A DNA stretch of 64,000 bases from Sphagnum compactum (GCA_965153455.1 OZ234497.1:19089872-19153871); one strand, 5' to 3'. Positions 17,440 through 31,040 are shown, counted from the first letter of the stretch. The notes: generated from the letters alone by a model not told the origin. A program made the numbers and translations.

Positions 17440-17860
17440 CTGCTTTGCTACATTGCTCCTCACCTTGCGTTGTTGTTTGTTATAGGTCATCATCCCTCGC
17501 CTTGCATTGTTGCTTGCTATGATGTGTCACCCTCGCTTTGTGCTACTATTACTTATTGTAATGTGTCACCTTCACCTTGCGTTATTGATGTTTGTTGTGG
17601 TCCATCGTCCCTCACCTTGTGTTGTTATTACTTGTTGTGGTGCATTGTTTTCACCTTACATTGTTATTATTTGTTATGGTTTGTTGTCCCTTACCTTGCA
17701 TTACTACTATGTATTATGGTGTGTCATCCCTTGCCTTGCATTGTTATTGCTTGTTGTGGTTTGTCGTCCTTGTCATGCGTTGTTGTTATTTTTTGTTGTG
17801 GTATGTCATCCTTCGCCTTGCGATGTTAATGTTTGTTATAGTGCATCGCCCTTATGGAGA
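17440..17860. repeat. Approximately 40-bp minisatellite, about ten degenerate copies
   Basis: Units contain caccttgcgttgttatt and tgttgtggtgtgtcatcc, recurring at about 17461, 17499, 17535, 17573, 17612, 17651, 17692, 17732, 17773 and 17815. Near-39-bp spacing keeps several frames open, which explains the overlapping cysteine-rich open frames of up to 158 codons; these are not treated as proteins. Confidence 0.8.
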
Positions 17861-18239
17861 TTGGGGCATGAAGTATCGTGTGTCATCTTTGAAATTAAGG
17901 TAGGTTTTTTTTTTCTTCATTCAAAAGTTTTGTTACTTTGTTTTGATTTTGTATTTTCTTTTTGTTGATGTTTATGGCTTTATTTAACCTAGTTTTTTGT
18001 TTCAACTTTTGATATATTTTTTTCATTTTTTAGTTGTAGGATTATTCTCCTAAATTCAATTATGACATTCTAAACTTGCATTTTAACTTTATATTGCACT
18101 TCATTTTTGTAAATGCCTTTGTATATGCTTTTGTAAATTGTAAATGTTTTTGTGAATTTATTTACTAGTAGCCTAGAGGTTTGCATATTATTGTTTGGTT
18201 TTTTTCCCCACTAATTTGGTCAAATTTCATTTTGCAACT

Positions 18240-19910
18240 AATAATGGAAGAGTCCTCCCAAAATGAAAATAGAATAAATAATAATGATGAAATATATTTG
18301 AATGATGTTGTAATGGAAAAGGAAAGAATGGAAGAAGAATCTAAGTTTAACCAAGTTTACAAACATAAGAAAATATTTATGTAAATAGGGGGGAAGAAAG
18401 AAATTAGGAAAATTTGAAAAATTTGCATCTTCAAATAAGCAAATGGAAACATGATAGTAAAAATGCACTATGTTGGTAATTCTACCATGTAAATGATAAT
18501 AAGCCAATGGATGTTAAGTGTTTTCAATTGATGAGATCCATTTTTTGTTATGCAAGTTTAGTTTTAATAATAAGTGCCAAAACACAAGGAAAGATTTGAT
18601 ATTGTATAATAGTGCAAATGGAATTATTACATTAAAAAACATGTTTATGTAGACTGTTGTATGGTTGTAAAAATATTTGAAGAAAAAATAAATAGTTAGT
18701 TAAAACAGGTGGAAAAACAACTTAAAAAGAAAAGACCTCATGTAAATGGAACCACTATTTCCAACTTCTTTACTACCAAAGATTCTTATAAGAAAGATGA
18801 TGTGTAGTAGAATTTCTGGAAGATTTAACTCTTTTATTTGTTGAAAACCATTTGCTAATCCATCTTGTTGAAAGTTAATGGTTAAAAAAAATTAGTTTGC
18901 ATTTGTGTCTAAGGGTTGTTTTGCTTTTTTTTTTTTTTAAATTTGATTTTGTGGTTAAAGTTGGTGAAAAAACTAAATAATTATATATCTTCTTGACTTT
19001 AATAGATTATTATTTTATAATAGCAAGTTTTGATTTGTGGATGTCAAAAGGGGTTTATGACATTTTTGCCTTTTATTATTTATTTCTTGGGGGTTGATTA
19101 GTAGTTAAACATATTACAATTGGGCTTTTTGAAACATTTGATACCTTTGGGCATGCATTAGCCAAATACTTAACTAAGTTATTAAACAAATATGACTTGG
19201 AAAAAAAAATCATTGTTTATTTTAAAGATGAAAAATTTCATTTAAATTCTATGATTATAGCCTTAAAGTTAGTTGTAAGTTGTGATATTTTAGGTTTGGC
19301 AAATAGTTTCCAAGGTAGCTATTTTGGCCCTTCATTCTCTAAGGATTGTCAATATGCTTCAACTGACGAAAAAGTTTGTAAGGTTTTTAAATATGTATTT
19401 GTCAAAACTACCCAATTTGACATATGTAAATGCATAATTTGGTCAAAAAAGTTAAGGAAGGGCAAACAAAAATGAAATAAGGCTTGTAAAAATTTGAATC
19501 TTCCTAAAAATAAAATAAAATTTTAGTTAAAATAAGATTATCATCAAAAATTTAATATTCATGTTAATATTAATTTTGTTAAGATTTTACTATAATGCAC
19601 ATATTGATCATTTGTTATTTTTTTTGCAGGTTTGCCAACAAAATCATTTTTTTTCAAAAGGCTTTATAGTTTTAAAATGCTATAATGTTTTGTTATAGTA
19701 GGCCCAGTTCATCGAAGATGACAACTAGAGTTCCACCCCCTTTGGCATGGCATATTTGTCAAATTATTGTTGATTGTCTTTCCCCTATTGTAACTACTTG
19801 TATTCTAAACCAATTTAGGGGACATTGGTTGTTAAATGATGTTTTTCATTCTACCATTTCCATAAACTTGAAATTGAAAGAAAAACCATAATTGCACAAT
19901 CTTTTCAGAC
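18240..19910 (+). pseudogene. hAT-superfamily transposase remnant
   Basis: Broken transposase recognised from peptide blocks in shifting frames. FDLWMSKGVYDIFAF lies near 19030, then TFGHALAKYLTKLLNKYDL near 19140-19200, then IIVYFKDE through LGLANSFQGSYFG, FSKDCQYASTDEKVCK and KCIIWSKK (19200-19470). After a plausible intron ending in ttttttttgcag at 19629 come RFANKIIFFQKAL and NQFRGHWLLND. The order fits plant hAT-like transposases as I know them. Frameshifts and stops break it at several points, and a complete C-terminal dimerisation domain is not found here. No terminal inverted repeats were identified. Confidence 0.6.
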
Positions 19911-19959
19911 CTTAATGGAAGAGGATTCTATTGTGGAACGTGAATTTATTTGTTTAGCT

Positions 19960-21650
19960 TCCAACATTAAACTAAAAGTCATTATGAGAAAATCATGTCT
20001 GTTGTAACTTGTCTATCTAGTCGTAATCTAGTTGTATCGGCCTAACAACATGGAATAACTAGAATCCAAAACATTATTTTTCATTATCGTGAACGTCACA
20101 ATGTAAGGAATATCATGGACATGGATCCTTGATGAGTCCAACTAGTGGTTTGATTCACCATCTGAAGTGTATATGGTGTTGGTTTTATTAAGACTAGGAA
20201 TTCTTAATTGTTTTCGTAGTTCTTTCATCACGATGTTCACATTGGATCCCCCATCCTATAGGATGTTTTCAATAATGTTCTTGCCCACCTGAACTTATAT
20301 CACAACCATGTGAAAATCAATCACCACCAAGGTGATAACTAGATTGAAGCCTATTGCGTGATAGCTTTTTTTCCAAGGGCAAGTTTGGCAGCAACATATT
20401 GTCTCAAATCTAGAGTGATCTTGAAAAGTTGGCCCAAGATAAGGGTATGTTTACTCTACAATAGTTGTTGGGTCATATCCTTTAAAATCAATTTTTTTTT
20501 GTTGTTCCAATATTTCTGGTAAATCTTGTAACCCCAATAGATGTAGTTAAATTAGTAAAACCATCACATCGGTAGACCTAGTAGAAATAATAGAACTAGT
20601 AGGTCTAATAAATTCGATATAATCAGTAAAACTAGTAAAATCAGTAGGTTTGGTGGATCCAATAAGTCCAAAAACTTGATTCTAGATATCCAAACTGAAA
20701 TTCTTTGTGAGGTTAGCTTGAACTAGAGTTTGTGTACTAGCTCGAGGTGATTCCTTTTGTTGTAGGTCTTTAATAACGTTTTCAAATGAATGTCGAAGCT
20801 TTTCTTTTTTTGTTAATTAGTCAAACTCTTGTTCTTGTGAGGTTCTTTCTCCTTGAATACCACATTTTATGGAATCTAACTATCGGTGGTAATTACCAAA
20901 ACCATGTTGATAGCAACATCATCCTTTTTGGGTGCAACCACCATTATTTTTTTTCTGGACATTACCTAAGTTGCATCCTTATGAAGGTAGTCATAAATTT
21001 TATGTTCAACGGACCTACAAATGAAACAACAATAAATGATGGAATTATATTTGTTTGCTTTTCCATGACCTACTTTGCTACCGGATTTATTTTCTACTAC
21101 CACGAATTTGTGCCAAAACTCCATTCACTACTACCTCTTTTGTGTCTTTAAGTTTGTTGTTCGAGTTATTTGGATTCTAGTGGCAATGCTCCTTGGAATG
21201 TCCTGGTTTATTACATTGACCACAAATCACATCTATTTGTTTTCCTTCGCTAGCCTTCTTTTGCTTGGTCGATGGTTCCAATAAATTTTGGTATTCATTG
21301 GCGTTTCTCATACTTTCTTCACAAGTGACTACAACTTCTTTGTGTTTGAACAAGGTGTCCTTCATCCCCACTATGGCTATTCGGAAATATGGCTATAATC
21401 CTTCTAAAAAGAAAGTGGTCAACAAATTGTCGTTTGTTGATGTTAAAGTCAGTTTGTTAATTTCAATATATGTTCATGGTATAGTTCCACATTCTCATCT
21501 TTGCTTTGCTTTATCATTCGTAATGCCATATACACCTGTTTATTTGTTTGTACTTTTCAATAATGCTTATAAAATGCAGCCTCTTGCTCCTCAAATCTGC
21601 AAATTGGATGGGCTTTCATAGAATTTTTTTTCCATTCATATATGGCATTG
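19960..21650 (-). pseudogene. Ty3/gypsy-type retrotransposon remnant (gag and protease)
   Basis: Read on the minus strand, a gag tail with NDKLLTTFF (about 21430) is followed by GMKDTLFKHKEVVVTCEES. A CCHC zinc knuckle, CGQCNKPGHSKEHC, lies near 21180-21230 and is followed by a stop. About 900 bp on, VGKNIIENIL-DGGSNVNIV (near 20270) resembles the protease region, then SYSMLLGR near 20040. Several stops and frame changes show it is dead. Reverse transcriptase and integrase were not found in this window; the remnant runs into the hAT fragment, suggesting nested insertion or deletion. LTRs were not identified. Confidence 0.65.
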
Positions 21651-22499
21651 CGAAATGTCAAATAAAACAGATATATGATATCAGTATCTTTTTTTTTTCC
21701 ATTGGCCTGAATGGTCTTGCGAAAAGATCGTAAATGAAACCTCTTATTTGAAATAAATCTTATCTTTGGAAAGATAAGTCGATCAAATTTACTTGAGGTA
21801 CGAAGCACTATTTTGTCGTGAAGGTTTGGTCATTTTTTTAAAGATTATGTAGTCTAGATATGCAAGTCTTAGAAAATGGAAGGATCTGTACAAGTTTCGA
21901 ACATGTAGAGGAATTTTATATCAAATCAAATACCCATCATTTTGTTTGTAAGCTTCACTTGGAGGGAGCAGAAAAAATATGTATATAAGTTTTTTCTAGC
22001 GCAACTTGGTGTTCCATTCTAACAAGGCCAAATTATCAGTTTGAGCCCAATCTTATCATCATCGTTACCAAAGCATTGCACGTCGAATCGATCTACTAGG
22101 ATTTATTTCGAAAAAGCTCAAAAAAATTTCTTTTTTTTTGCAAAATATATTTTCAAAAAACGTTAAAATGGGGTTGAGATGGCATCAAATGCATTTGTGC
22201 ATAAAAGAGAAAGAACATCTCAATTGTTAAGAACACAGTGGCATCTTACAAATTTTTGGGAAAGTACCAAGATCTGTTCTTGAAGTGTAGATGAGGTATG
22301 GTAATGATTTCCTAATTGGTGGAGGATTTCTTGTTGTAGGGGGTTGGACATGATACCATGAAGGGTACCATAGATTCCATGTAGACCCTATCCATGGCCC
22401 TACTGGTCTTGCGACATATGGTCTTAATTTTTGGTTTATAAAAAGATTTTAACTTCTACTCTTTTATTATATCCCTTTCAAATCCCACATGTATGTCTG

Positions 22500-23921
22500 T
22501 TGAAACCACATTACCTTGCAACTAAAGCTAAAAAAAAAATCATATATAACTACTGTGCAACGACCCCTTAAATATTACAACTAATATGCAACTATCCATT
22601 TGAAAATACGGGGAATTAATAAATAGATTATCACAATAGAAAATCAATTAGTTGTATTATAGTTATAAGTGAGTTGAAAATAGGTCTTCTATACGATTAT
22701 TTGTACATAACGTATATACATCCGTAGTCAACCATGTTTGACTTTTGAAGGAGTTGCACTATAATTGCATGCGATAATTATTTTAAAACTATTATAAATG
22801 TGCCACTGACGCAACGACTATGTTGCAACTAGTTGTTTTCTTCATTTTGGGTGATTTAAAATGTTATAGAAACACCTTTTCAAGCTCTACAAATCGTCTT
22901 TGAAATGCAAAGCCAAGGGATAACCAAAAACAAATTGTAAAAAAAATACATTGTGACAAATTGCAAAATGTGTTTCTTTCATGTTTTTTTTCATCTTGAC
23001 CCCCCTTATTTTCAAACTTCATAACTTTCTTATTTCTTCTTCATTTTGAATGATTTAAAGTGCTATAAGAATGCCCTCCCTTTGGATCTTGCTTGCTTTG
23101 AACATTTGAGTGTTCAGTCATTAGCCAATTTACCCTGTGTTGTTGCAACTCAATTTGTAATTAAAAATAAAATAAGAGGATTTAACCCATATGCCTTGTC
23201 TTTGAATCCCATGTCACAAATTATATAAAGAAAGTGTCTTCTCTTATGTTTTCACACTAAAATACATGTGCCATTTTGGGACGAGCTCCAAAAAACTTAA
23301 CCCTAAAAGCAAAATAAGAAATAAGAAATAAATATTTACAAGACTATTCTTTAATTCATCTAATCTTGTACTTTCCTACCTATTTGCCTACCTATGTAAG
23401 TAAGTAGGTATGTAGTGTAAGTATGTCGGTCTTAGGACCTATCAACCTACCTACCTATGGCTATGTATTGACCTACTTAATTATTAAAATGCATTATTTT
23501 CTATTTCAAATTTTTGAATTTTAATAAATATGCCATGTAACAATTTTTTATTAGGCCATGTGTCATAATATTGGACCATCAACAATCATAATAGGTGATG
23601 GAGATCAATATTTCGAAAAAAATAAATCCAATTTTCATTGTGCCACGTGTCAAATTTTAATGGATGGATGAAAATTACTAACATCAGCATGTCGTTATGG
23701 TTGTAGTTGTAGTGGAGTTGCACAATAGTTGAAAATGAGTAGTTTCGACATAATTACAATTGAGTTTCAATGAGTTGCACCCTATATACAGTGAGTTACA
23801 ACTTTGCAATTCATGTAACTTGTCTGATAACACTCACAATGTAGAAATACGGTGAATTGCAAATGGCCATTGCAAGGCTAGTTGCAAGGCTAATTGCAAA
23901 ACATCCCTTTTTCTCATAGTG
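22500..23921. mobile_element. CACTA-type element, right terminus at 23921; left end not defined
   Basis: Ends in ccctttttctcatagtg at 23921, the reverse complement of CACTATGAGAAAAAGGG. Inside are many gttgcaac/ttgcaact words in both orientations (22510-22860 and 23690-23905), typical of CACTA subterminal regions. The left boundary given is only where these words begin. No transposase is visible. Confidence 0.45.
23380..23480. repeat. CCTA/TAGG tract
   Basis: Interrupted tetramer tract with cctacctatttgcctacctatgtaagtaagtaggt and a second part cctacctacctatgg. It contains locally inverted segments capable of pairing. Confidence 0.7.
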
Positions 23922-23929
23922 TTAGTAGT

Positions 23930-26900
23930 TCACCAAGTGGCCTTAACAAGGAGCTTTTGAAAAAGATGAAATTGAGGATTTATAAAATGTTGAATATATA
24001 TTCAAAATCTATTTTTTTGTCAATTTTTTTTAAAAAAAAAAAATTCCCAAAAAATTACACTGAAAGTTTTAAAATCTGACTTGTGAAAACCAACAAAGAA
24101 AATTGGCTATTTTCGAATTACTACGAACCGCCAAACTTAATGACCAAATTATTTTTCTTTCAAAAAAATTTGATATTTGAGACTGTTCACATAAGCCCCT
24201 GTTTTAAAAAAAAGTAATAACCGAGACGATTCTCACACATTACCTTATAGAAACAAAATCGATAGTTCTCTAAAATTAGTGTGAACTGCTTATCATTGGT
24301 ATATATATATATATAGATGTTGTGCTACGAACATGCCATGATGATCTTGAATTACTCCTTACATGCTACACAACCAAAAAAACACTAGGAAAAAACATTA
24401 CATGAATTTTGGAACATTTGTTACTTGCCATTTTTGCTGTGGATTCAAAATTTGATCATGTTGGATGTGAAAGTGCAAAACAAATTGGCAGGTCCAAAGA
24501 ATGTCTAACCCAACAACATTCCCAAATGTGAAAGAAAAATTAATGTGTATATTTTCACTTATGGTCATGGAGTTATCAAACATGCTTAGTCTTTCATGCC
24601 ATTTTAACACGATTTTGAAAAATCAAAGTTGATTTGATAGTCCATATCCAAGAAATATAAAAGTTTGAAAATCCCTACTACATCATGTATCAAGAAATGT
24701 TAAATATTTGCCGACATAAAATGTTTTAGAACTTTTGATCAAGTTGCAAAGTTTCAGGAAAATATGTCTTGTTTGAGTTTGGCTTATAATGGGAGGGTTT
24801 TATGAAGATGTGTGTTGAGCAGAATATCAAAAAATTCCGGGTTTATGCCTAAGTGGGAATATGAGCAAAATAACATGATTTTTTTTCATTCTAGATATAT
24901 AATAAAAATTCAAAGAGTTCCATTTATTTTTGCATATTGTTCCTGTCCTTGGAAATTTGATTTTGGTTCTTTGTTGCAACTTTTCAATAATCTTGTCCAA
25001 TGTAGGAATCATTTGTGTTCATGGATTGATTGACTTTTTCATAGTTGTGTGTTTTGCATGTTTGCATGAAATTAATGTTAACATTTCCATATGCTCCCAG
25101 TTCTCATGGCTTTGTTGAAGAGTTGTAGATTTTTCATTGTTGGCATTACAATTTGCTTTGCTGCCACCTTGATCACTTGTTGGTTTGCCCACATTCCATT
25201 GTATAAGTAGGTTTGCTTACTTATATTTCAACTTGTGAATTTACAATTGGCACTTGTGAATTTGACACCTATGAATAGGCTCCTAAATGTATTCCTACTT
25301 GTGATTGAGTATTGCTTGCCATTGCCACCAACATTGATGCCATCACTTTTTCAACAACATAACACTTTTTTGCAACTTTTTGTAACAAAATGTTTTTTCA
25401 AAGTTCTCTACAACATAATGTTTTGTTGTGCTTCTTCATAGCCAATGGTGTTCCAATGTTATTTTAACATTTTTGTTTTTGATTTGCTAGTTTAATAATG
25501 TTGTTAAAGCTAGGAACAAACGTTAATCTAAAAAATTGACATATTTTTAATTCCATGCTTGTGTCCTAACATTGGGTTATTACATGTTAATAATTTTTTA
25601 AAAAGTATGCCACGTAGACGATACATGTCACCTAACTAACTACCGAAAAACACCAACATGTATGAACATGTCAAATTAAAGACAATTTATTGATGCTACT
25701 ATCTTTTGATGTGAATTGAATTGTATGTAACCAAAAAGTGATGAAAATTGATATACGTTGGTGCGTATTGATTAAAAAAAATCATCTTTATAATTTTCAA
25801 GGAAAAAAAAAGAAAAAATGGTTTACATTCATGCCCTGGAATTGGTCTATTCCTTCTTTCTTTACCCATCCAACACATAAAAATATCACTTCAAATTCGT
25901 GAAATAGAATACATCCTTTTAAGTCAATGTATGTTAGAAGCTTTCACCAAATTTAATACATAGTTTTGTTGATTTATGTACTTCCCATATTCTATGTATT
26001 TGATTATTGAAAATACCCATCGAAGAACCAAAACTTGATTAAATATTTTTTAAAAAAAGTGAAATTGGAACTTAAGTCTTTTAATCTCTATTTCTGGTAA
26101 AATTATTTTTCCGTTAAATTTTAAGGAAGATTTTGTCATATTTCAAAATTAAAGAAACTAAATTTGATTGCCCATTATTTTGAGGTGGCTATTGAATCTT
26201 TAAAAATTGAAGTTATAGGTTTTTGATGCATTGGTTGTTTTGGTACAAATCCCTTAATTTGTAGCTATTCATTTTTTCATTTTAACATTTTCAACATTAT
26301 TCATCCACGTATTATTGAAAATCCTTGTTGTCCAGTTGTTTGGTCATACATGTGTTAATAATGAGAAATTGAAAATAATTATCAACTCACCACTAGTTGA
26401 TTTTAAAAAAAAATTCCAAAAATGAAATTCTATTTTCGGTTCCATAATATTTCATCCTATTGATTTATGCAGATGTATTTCATCTATTTTCACCACATTG
26501 TTTTGTTGCTTTTCAAGGATGCATTATTGTCACAATCCAATACCATTAGTACCTTGGCAACTAGTTTAGACACTAATAATATTGTTTGGATTTTTAAAAA
26601 AAATTTCAACAAATTTTTTTCAAAGAACCAAAGTTTGTGAAAGAAAATAGAGAATTTTTTTTAATATTTTAAAACATTCAAAATTTCAACATGAAAGTTA
26701 AAATATAAATTCCAATGACCATGTTACGGTTTTTTTTTTTCCTTCGAAATTCCTCGAGTGCGTCCAATGGCGAGGATCCTCAACATTTAATTAGCATTAA
26801 ATGGCAATTGTCTTAGGAGAGGTAGGGTGTAACATTTTTTAAAATAAAAGTGGTGTTACAAGTGACAACCTAGAAAGTGCTTAGGTTTAGAGTCTAGATA

Positions 26901-27050
26901 TGGCTAATCTAATTATTTTTATTTCAAAAAATGGCGAAAACAAACCCTAAAAAGCACAAAATTTTTCATCCTTCTTTTTTTCATTTTCGGACAAACAAAT
27001 TCGCCCAGTCTGCAAAAATTCGAAAAAAACACTGATCGTAATCGACACTG
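23930..27050. other. AT-rich gene-free DNA
   Basis: No open chain of exons, no clear repeats with defined ends, and a short TA microsatellite at 24299-24315. A few open frames of 60-75 codons show no family resemblance. Confidence 0.5.
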
Positions 27051-27089
27051 GTTTAGGCGAAACAGTTATAGGGCCCAATAGTATGGGTG

Positions 27090-30000
27090 TTCAACTTGAC
27101 AATTCCGTGTGGAATTGTACTGGAGGTGGAATCAAGCCCTAAGCTTTCAGAGGCTGCTGTTGCAGGCCGCCTTGCGGCGCTCTTGGCGAGGAGGGAGGGA
27201 GGAAGGGAAGGAGAGAGCGGCGGGAGAGAGGGTGGTACTTGAGGATGCGCTTTTCTTGAGAGATCTATTGAGCTTGCCATCAGGCGGCTGAAGTGATGGC
27301 GGATGTGTCGCTTGCAGTTCTCCGAGGGCGTGAGCTTTTGGAAGAGGTGATGGTGGCTTCTGAGATTCGTGTCATTCAGGCCGTCATGGCTCTGCTGTTC
27401 GTGGTATCCTCTCCGACCTCTCTGAGGCAAATGTAGGGTTTTTTCCCCCTTCCCTTTCTTGGTGTTTTCTGTTGTCTTTCAATTTGATTGCAAGTTAGTC
27501 CCCGTATTGATCTTTCAATGCGCGAGGAATGCTGGCGCGTATCAGGGCTCCTCGCTCTTCGTTTTGTGGTTTCTACAGTTCTTCCGCCTGTTCTTGCTGC
27601 CGCATTTTCCAAGGACTCGTTTGTTTGATCTTTTTTTGTTGCAGATCCAATGTGCTGAGCATGTCAACTCCAAGTGTGTCATTTGTACAATACCGTCCAT
27701 TTTGGAGGTGATTCTTCACAATACCAAGAGGCAAAGATCACGAAGCGAACTCACAAGGTGTTCTCTTGTCTTCCAGGTCTTTGCTTTTGGTAGATGAGAT
27801 ATTGTTTTTCTGTGTATCATTTCTACTGTAGCACTGCAATTGAAAAAGGGACTTCATGCTAAAGAATATGCTCTTTCAAAGTGAGGTCATGTTAGGTAGA
27901 GACTAAGCTTATGGTTTGGAAGTTGGTGCTCTGCTCAAGTCTGTTTCGTTGAGAGTTTTTTCGTAACTGTTGACTGCAACTATGATGTTAGGCCATGATG
28001 AACTCTGATAATAAGTTCTGGCTGAAATTATCACAGACGTTCAGAAATCTAGGGTTCTCACCAGTTCCTTTGCTGTGCAGTATGGCTTGTCTAGTATATG
28101 ATGATATGGATAAGGAGAAGGACCATTTGAAGTCTCTGAACTATTTGTGAAGAGGTTTCTCTTCACCCTTAAGTCTAATGCTTCTCTTTGGAGCTGTTCA
28201 ACCCTGTGATGAACATTGGTGGACACTCATGATCTTGTAACAAATGTAAGGTCTAATGGCGAACTAGAGTCCCAGGTTGTGTCTTTCTCTGACACAAATC
28301 ATCACTGGAAGTCATGTATATTGAACAATGGTTAATTTCTCTTGTTGCCAGATGTGGGTAATTTAAGCCCCCCCACTGTGGAACTGAATTTGACATCACT
28401 TTCTTTGAACTGGATTTGATACATAAACTGAATGTCACCTATATTAAACAATGGTTAGTGCTTACCAGAAAGCTATTAGAAACACTCTCAACTCTTCCCA
28501 TTCAATAATGTGGATCTGAATGCCCTGCAGGTTGGCAAAGATATGGATCTGGTTTAATGTCCATTAGAATTGTTCAGTAGTCTGGTGGAAAGTCAGCTGT
28601 CAATGCTCCTCCATGCTCTCAAGTGACTTGCTCCTGTAAGGTATGATCTGGATCCAGTTTTATGCTTTTGCAGGAGTTCCTACATGAATTTTTTTTATGC
28701 CAATGGTTGTCATCATTCAAAGCATTTGGAATATGCTTCATTACTTGCTGTGTCTGCATGCCTGGATACATGGAAGTTTTGTTGCAATGATGAGGAAAAG
28801 TGGATGGTTGAGAGCTTGCCCCTGAAATGGGTGTGGCCTGTGAGACCTTAATCCTGTTGCGGTTAGCTGAGCAGCAACTCTGTTATTTGGCTACAAGCTT
28901 TGATTTACTGGCATGGTACTGTCATGCTAAGAGTTTCATCCCACTGTTCATGTATAACTTGATCTGATAGATGGAACAGGAATTAGTCTCTTGGAAATTG
29001 GAAGAAAGTCATTGATGAGAAAAACTTGTCATGTACCATACTTAGTTACCTGTGCTGAGATGACAGAACACCATAGAAATCTTTCTGAGACTCACGTCTT
29101 CCAGTATACCCTTGCACCAGCATGACATGATCATCAATCCAAATAGAGTGTGTAATTTTTCTACCACAAAATTCTGTCTGTTGCATTTCTGTGATTTGTT
29201 GACACTGGCGACTTCACAATACTATATGAGGGATGTATTCCACAGTTGTTTCACAGTACCTAGTTATCCAGCTTGGGTTTGGAGTCAGGGGTTTTCTAGT
29301 TTTTTTTGTTGTGTGTTGCAATGTCAGCATTGGAATGTACATTTGCTGACACTCTGTCATAGTATGAGGTCTTATTTGACAAAGTTCATCTACTATGCCA
29401 CAGCTAGTACAAGGAATAGTGTGCAAGTAGGAAATCAGTGGAATATAATTGCCACTGTCCCAAGATTTATATTGGATCAGATCTTCAGTATGAGCTGGCC
29501 ATAAAGAATTTTGCTCAGCTGGAGTCACCAGTGGTTTTGTATGCTATGTATCTCACTGATGTGACTGTTTATGGTCCCTGAACAGCTGTGTGACTGTCAC
29601 TGTTATTCATACTGAAAGTATTTTTATTTTGGTTTTTTGTCCTTGTTTGGTATTTGTTTTATGGTCCTTTGTACTGTAACCTGTTAACCTTATTTTTCCT
29701 TTTCTTAATTGTGAAAATGGAGAATTCTTGGTTCTTATGAGAGATATACATCTCACTGATGTTATGTGAATCACTTATCCTGTACTTGGTATCCAGATAG
29801 GGCAAAGAACTAGGACTTGACATGTATTGTGAGAGGCCAATTGCATGGGTTGTATGACAGCCTTGCCTATGCTCTTTTAGAGCAGTGAACCTTAAGTTTG
29901 TTCAGTTTATTGGTTAATGGCTGGTTGTGGGACAAGCCTACCATTGACTGCTTTATTACTTTGGGTCCATGGGAAATTTCTTATTATGCCTTGGTACAGT

Positions 30001-31040
30001 TTGAATGTTGGTATAACTGATGTTGTTGGACATCAAAACACAACCTGGTCATGTAAATTCAGACTTCAAAATGATCTTATTAATAGTGTATGATCATCAC
30101 TTGAAGGTTATGTCATATTGTGCATCATCACATTGAGTTTTTCAAACAATACTTGTTTTGTTTGCATTTTCATTTGTGCTATGAGTTGCATTGGTTGATT
30201 CTGCCATTTGTGCAGAGTGAAATGTGCTGATGGTTTAATGGGTGGCATGCAGGTTCTGTCCTGCAGCACCAATGATGCTATTTACCCAGCACTTCCAAGA
30301 CAAGGAATATGTCAGTGCACTATGGAAATTTGTGCTACGAAGACTTGCACTGGCCTCCTTCCACAACTCATTGCCATCAGTGTTGAACCCTCAGATTTCC
30401 TTACTGGAGTACATGAAGTCTATGAGGGGCTTGCAATGGTTTCGGTGGGTTGGCTTTGGCTGTATTCTGCTTGGCCTGGACTAAGCAGTATTGATGCCAT
30501 ACGATGCTAGTGAATAAACTTGTTGATATTCCATTATGTCCCCTCAGTATCTTATATCCAGCATCCTCATGGGTTCTTGACATTTAATGAAACCTACAGC
30601 AGCATTGGCTGGACGTGCTGCTGTCCAAAATACCTCATTGTTGCAAAATATTTCGGCTATAGTACCTCATACTCTCCAGAACCCACATACTGATTAAAGG
30701 GATGCGGGTCACAGAAACATGGGAACATCATCAGATTGTTTGTTGACAGTTTTCCTTTCAACTCTTCAGGTTCGGTCTGGACTGGGAGACAATGCTAGGG
30801 TTTGTGCTAAGAAAGGATGGATCATGTGGGTTTCTAGCTTCCTTTCAGGTCAGTTATGTTTGAGACAGGCATCGCTGGGATCTGTTGCCTCAGAATGTTT
30901 TGCAGCTGTCACCAGTGTTGCCAAGAGGCTATTTTAGTGGTTTAGACCACAGGCATCGCTGGGATCTGTTGCCTCAGAATGTTTTGCAGCTGTCACCAGT
31001 GTTGCCAAGAGGCTATTTTAGTGGTTTAGACCCCATTTGA
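27090..31040 (+). other. Probable transcribed locus, product unknown (small protein or non-coding RNA)
   Basis: An abrupt GC- and GA-rich island at 27110-27300 (gaggagggagggaggaaggg and ggagagagcggcgggagaga) looks like a plant 5' leader, and the next 4 kb is less AT-rich and less repetitive than its surroundings. A short frame begins with MADVSLAVLRGRELLEEV at 27297. It stays open if the donor gtatcc after 27399 is joined to the acceptor ttgttgcag at 27645, and continues to IPSILE before a gtgatt donor. Another candidate exon at 30269-30484 encodes MMLFTQHFQDKEYVSALWKF and ends GCILLGLD. I recognise neither peptide and could not connect them. A minus-strand 125-codon frame over the island is the complement of the purine-rich leader and is less likely. 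Confidence 0.35.
30865..31032. repeat. Perfect 84-bp tandem duplication
   Basis: Positions 30865-30948 and 30949-31032 are identical by eye, both running from acaggcatcgctggg to gtggtttagacc. Complete identity indicates a very recent duplication or an assembly artefact. Confidence 0.95.

Noticed and set aside
24383-24400. CACTAGGAAAAAAC as another CACTA left end
   Set aside because: No matching right end with a target duplication and no subterminal repeats were found nearby; the five-base start alone is not evidence.
27053-27430. Minus-strand 125-codon frame rich in Pro/Ser/Leu
   Set aside because: Its PPSLPPLSPSLPPS stretch is the complement of a purine-rich leader-like tract, and no splice partners or upstream minus-strand signals support it.
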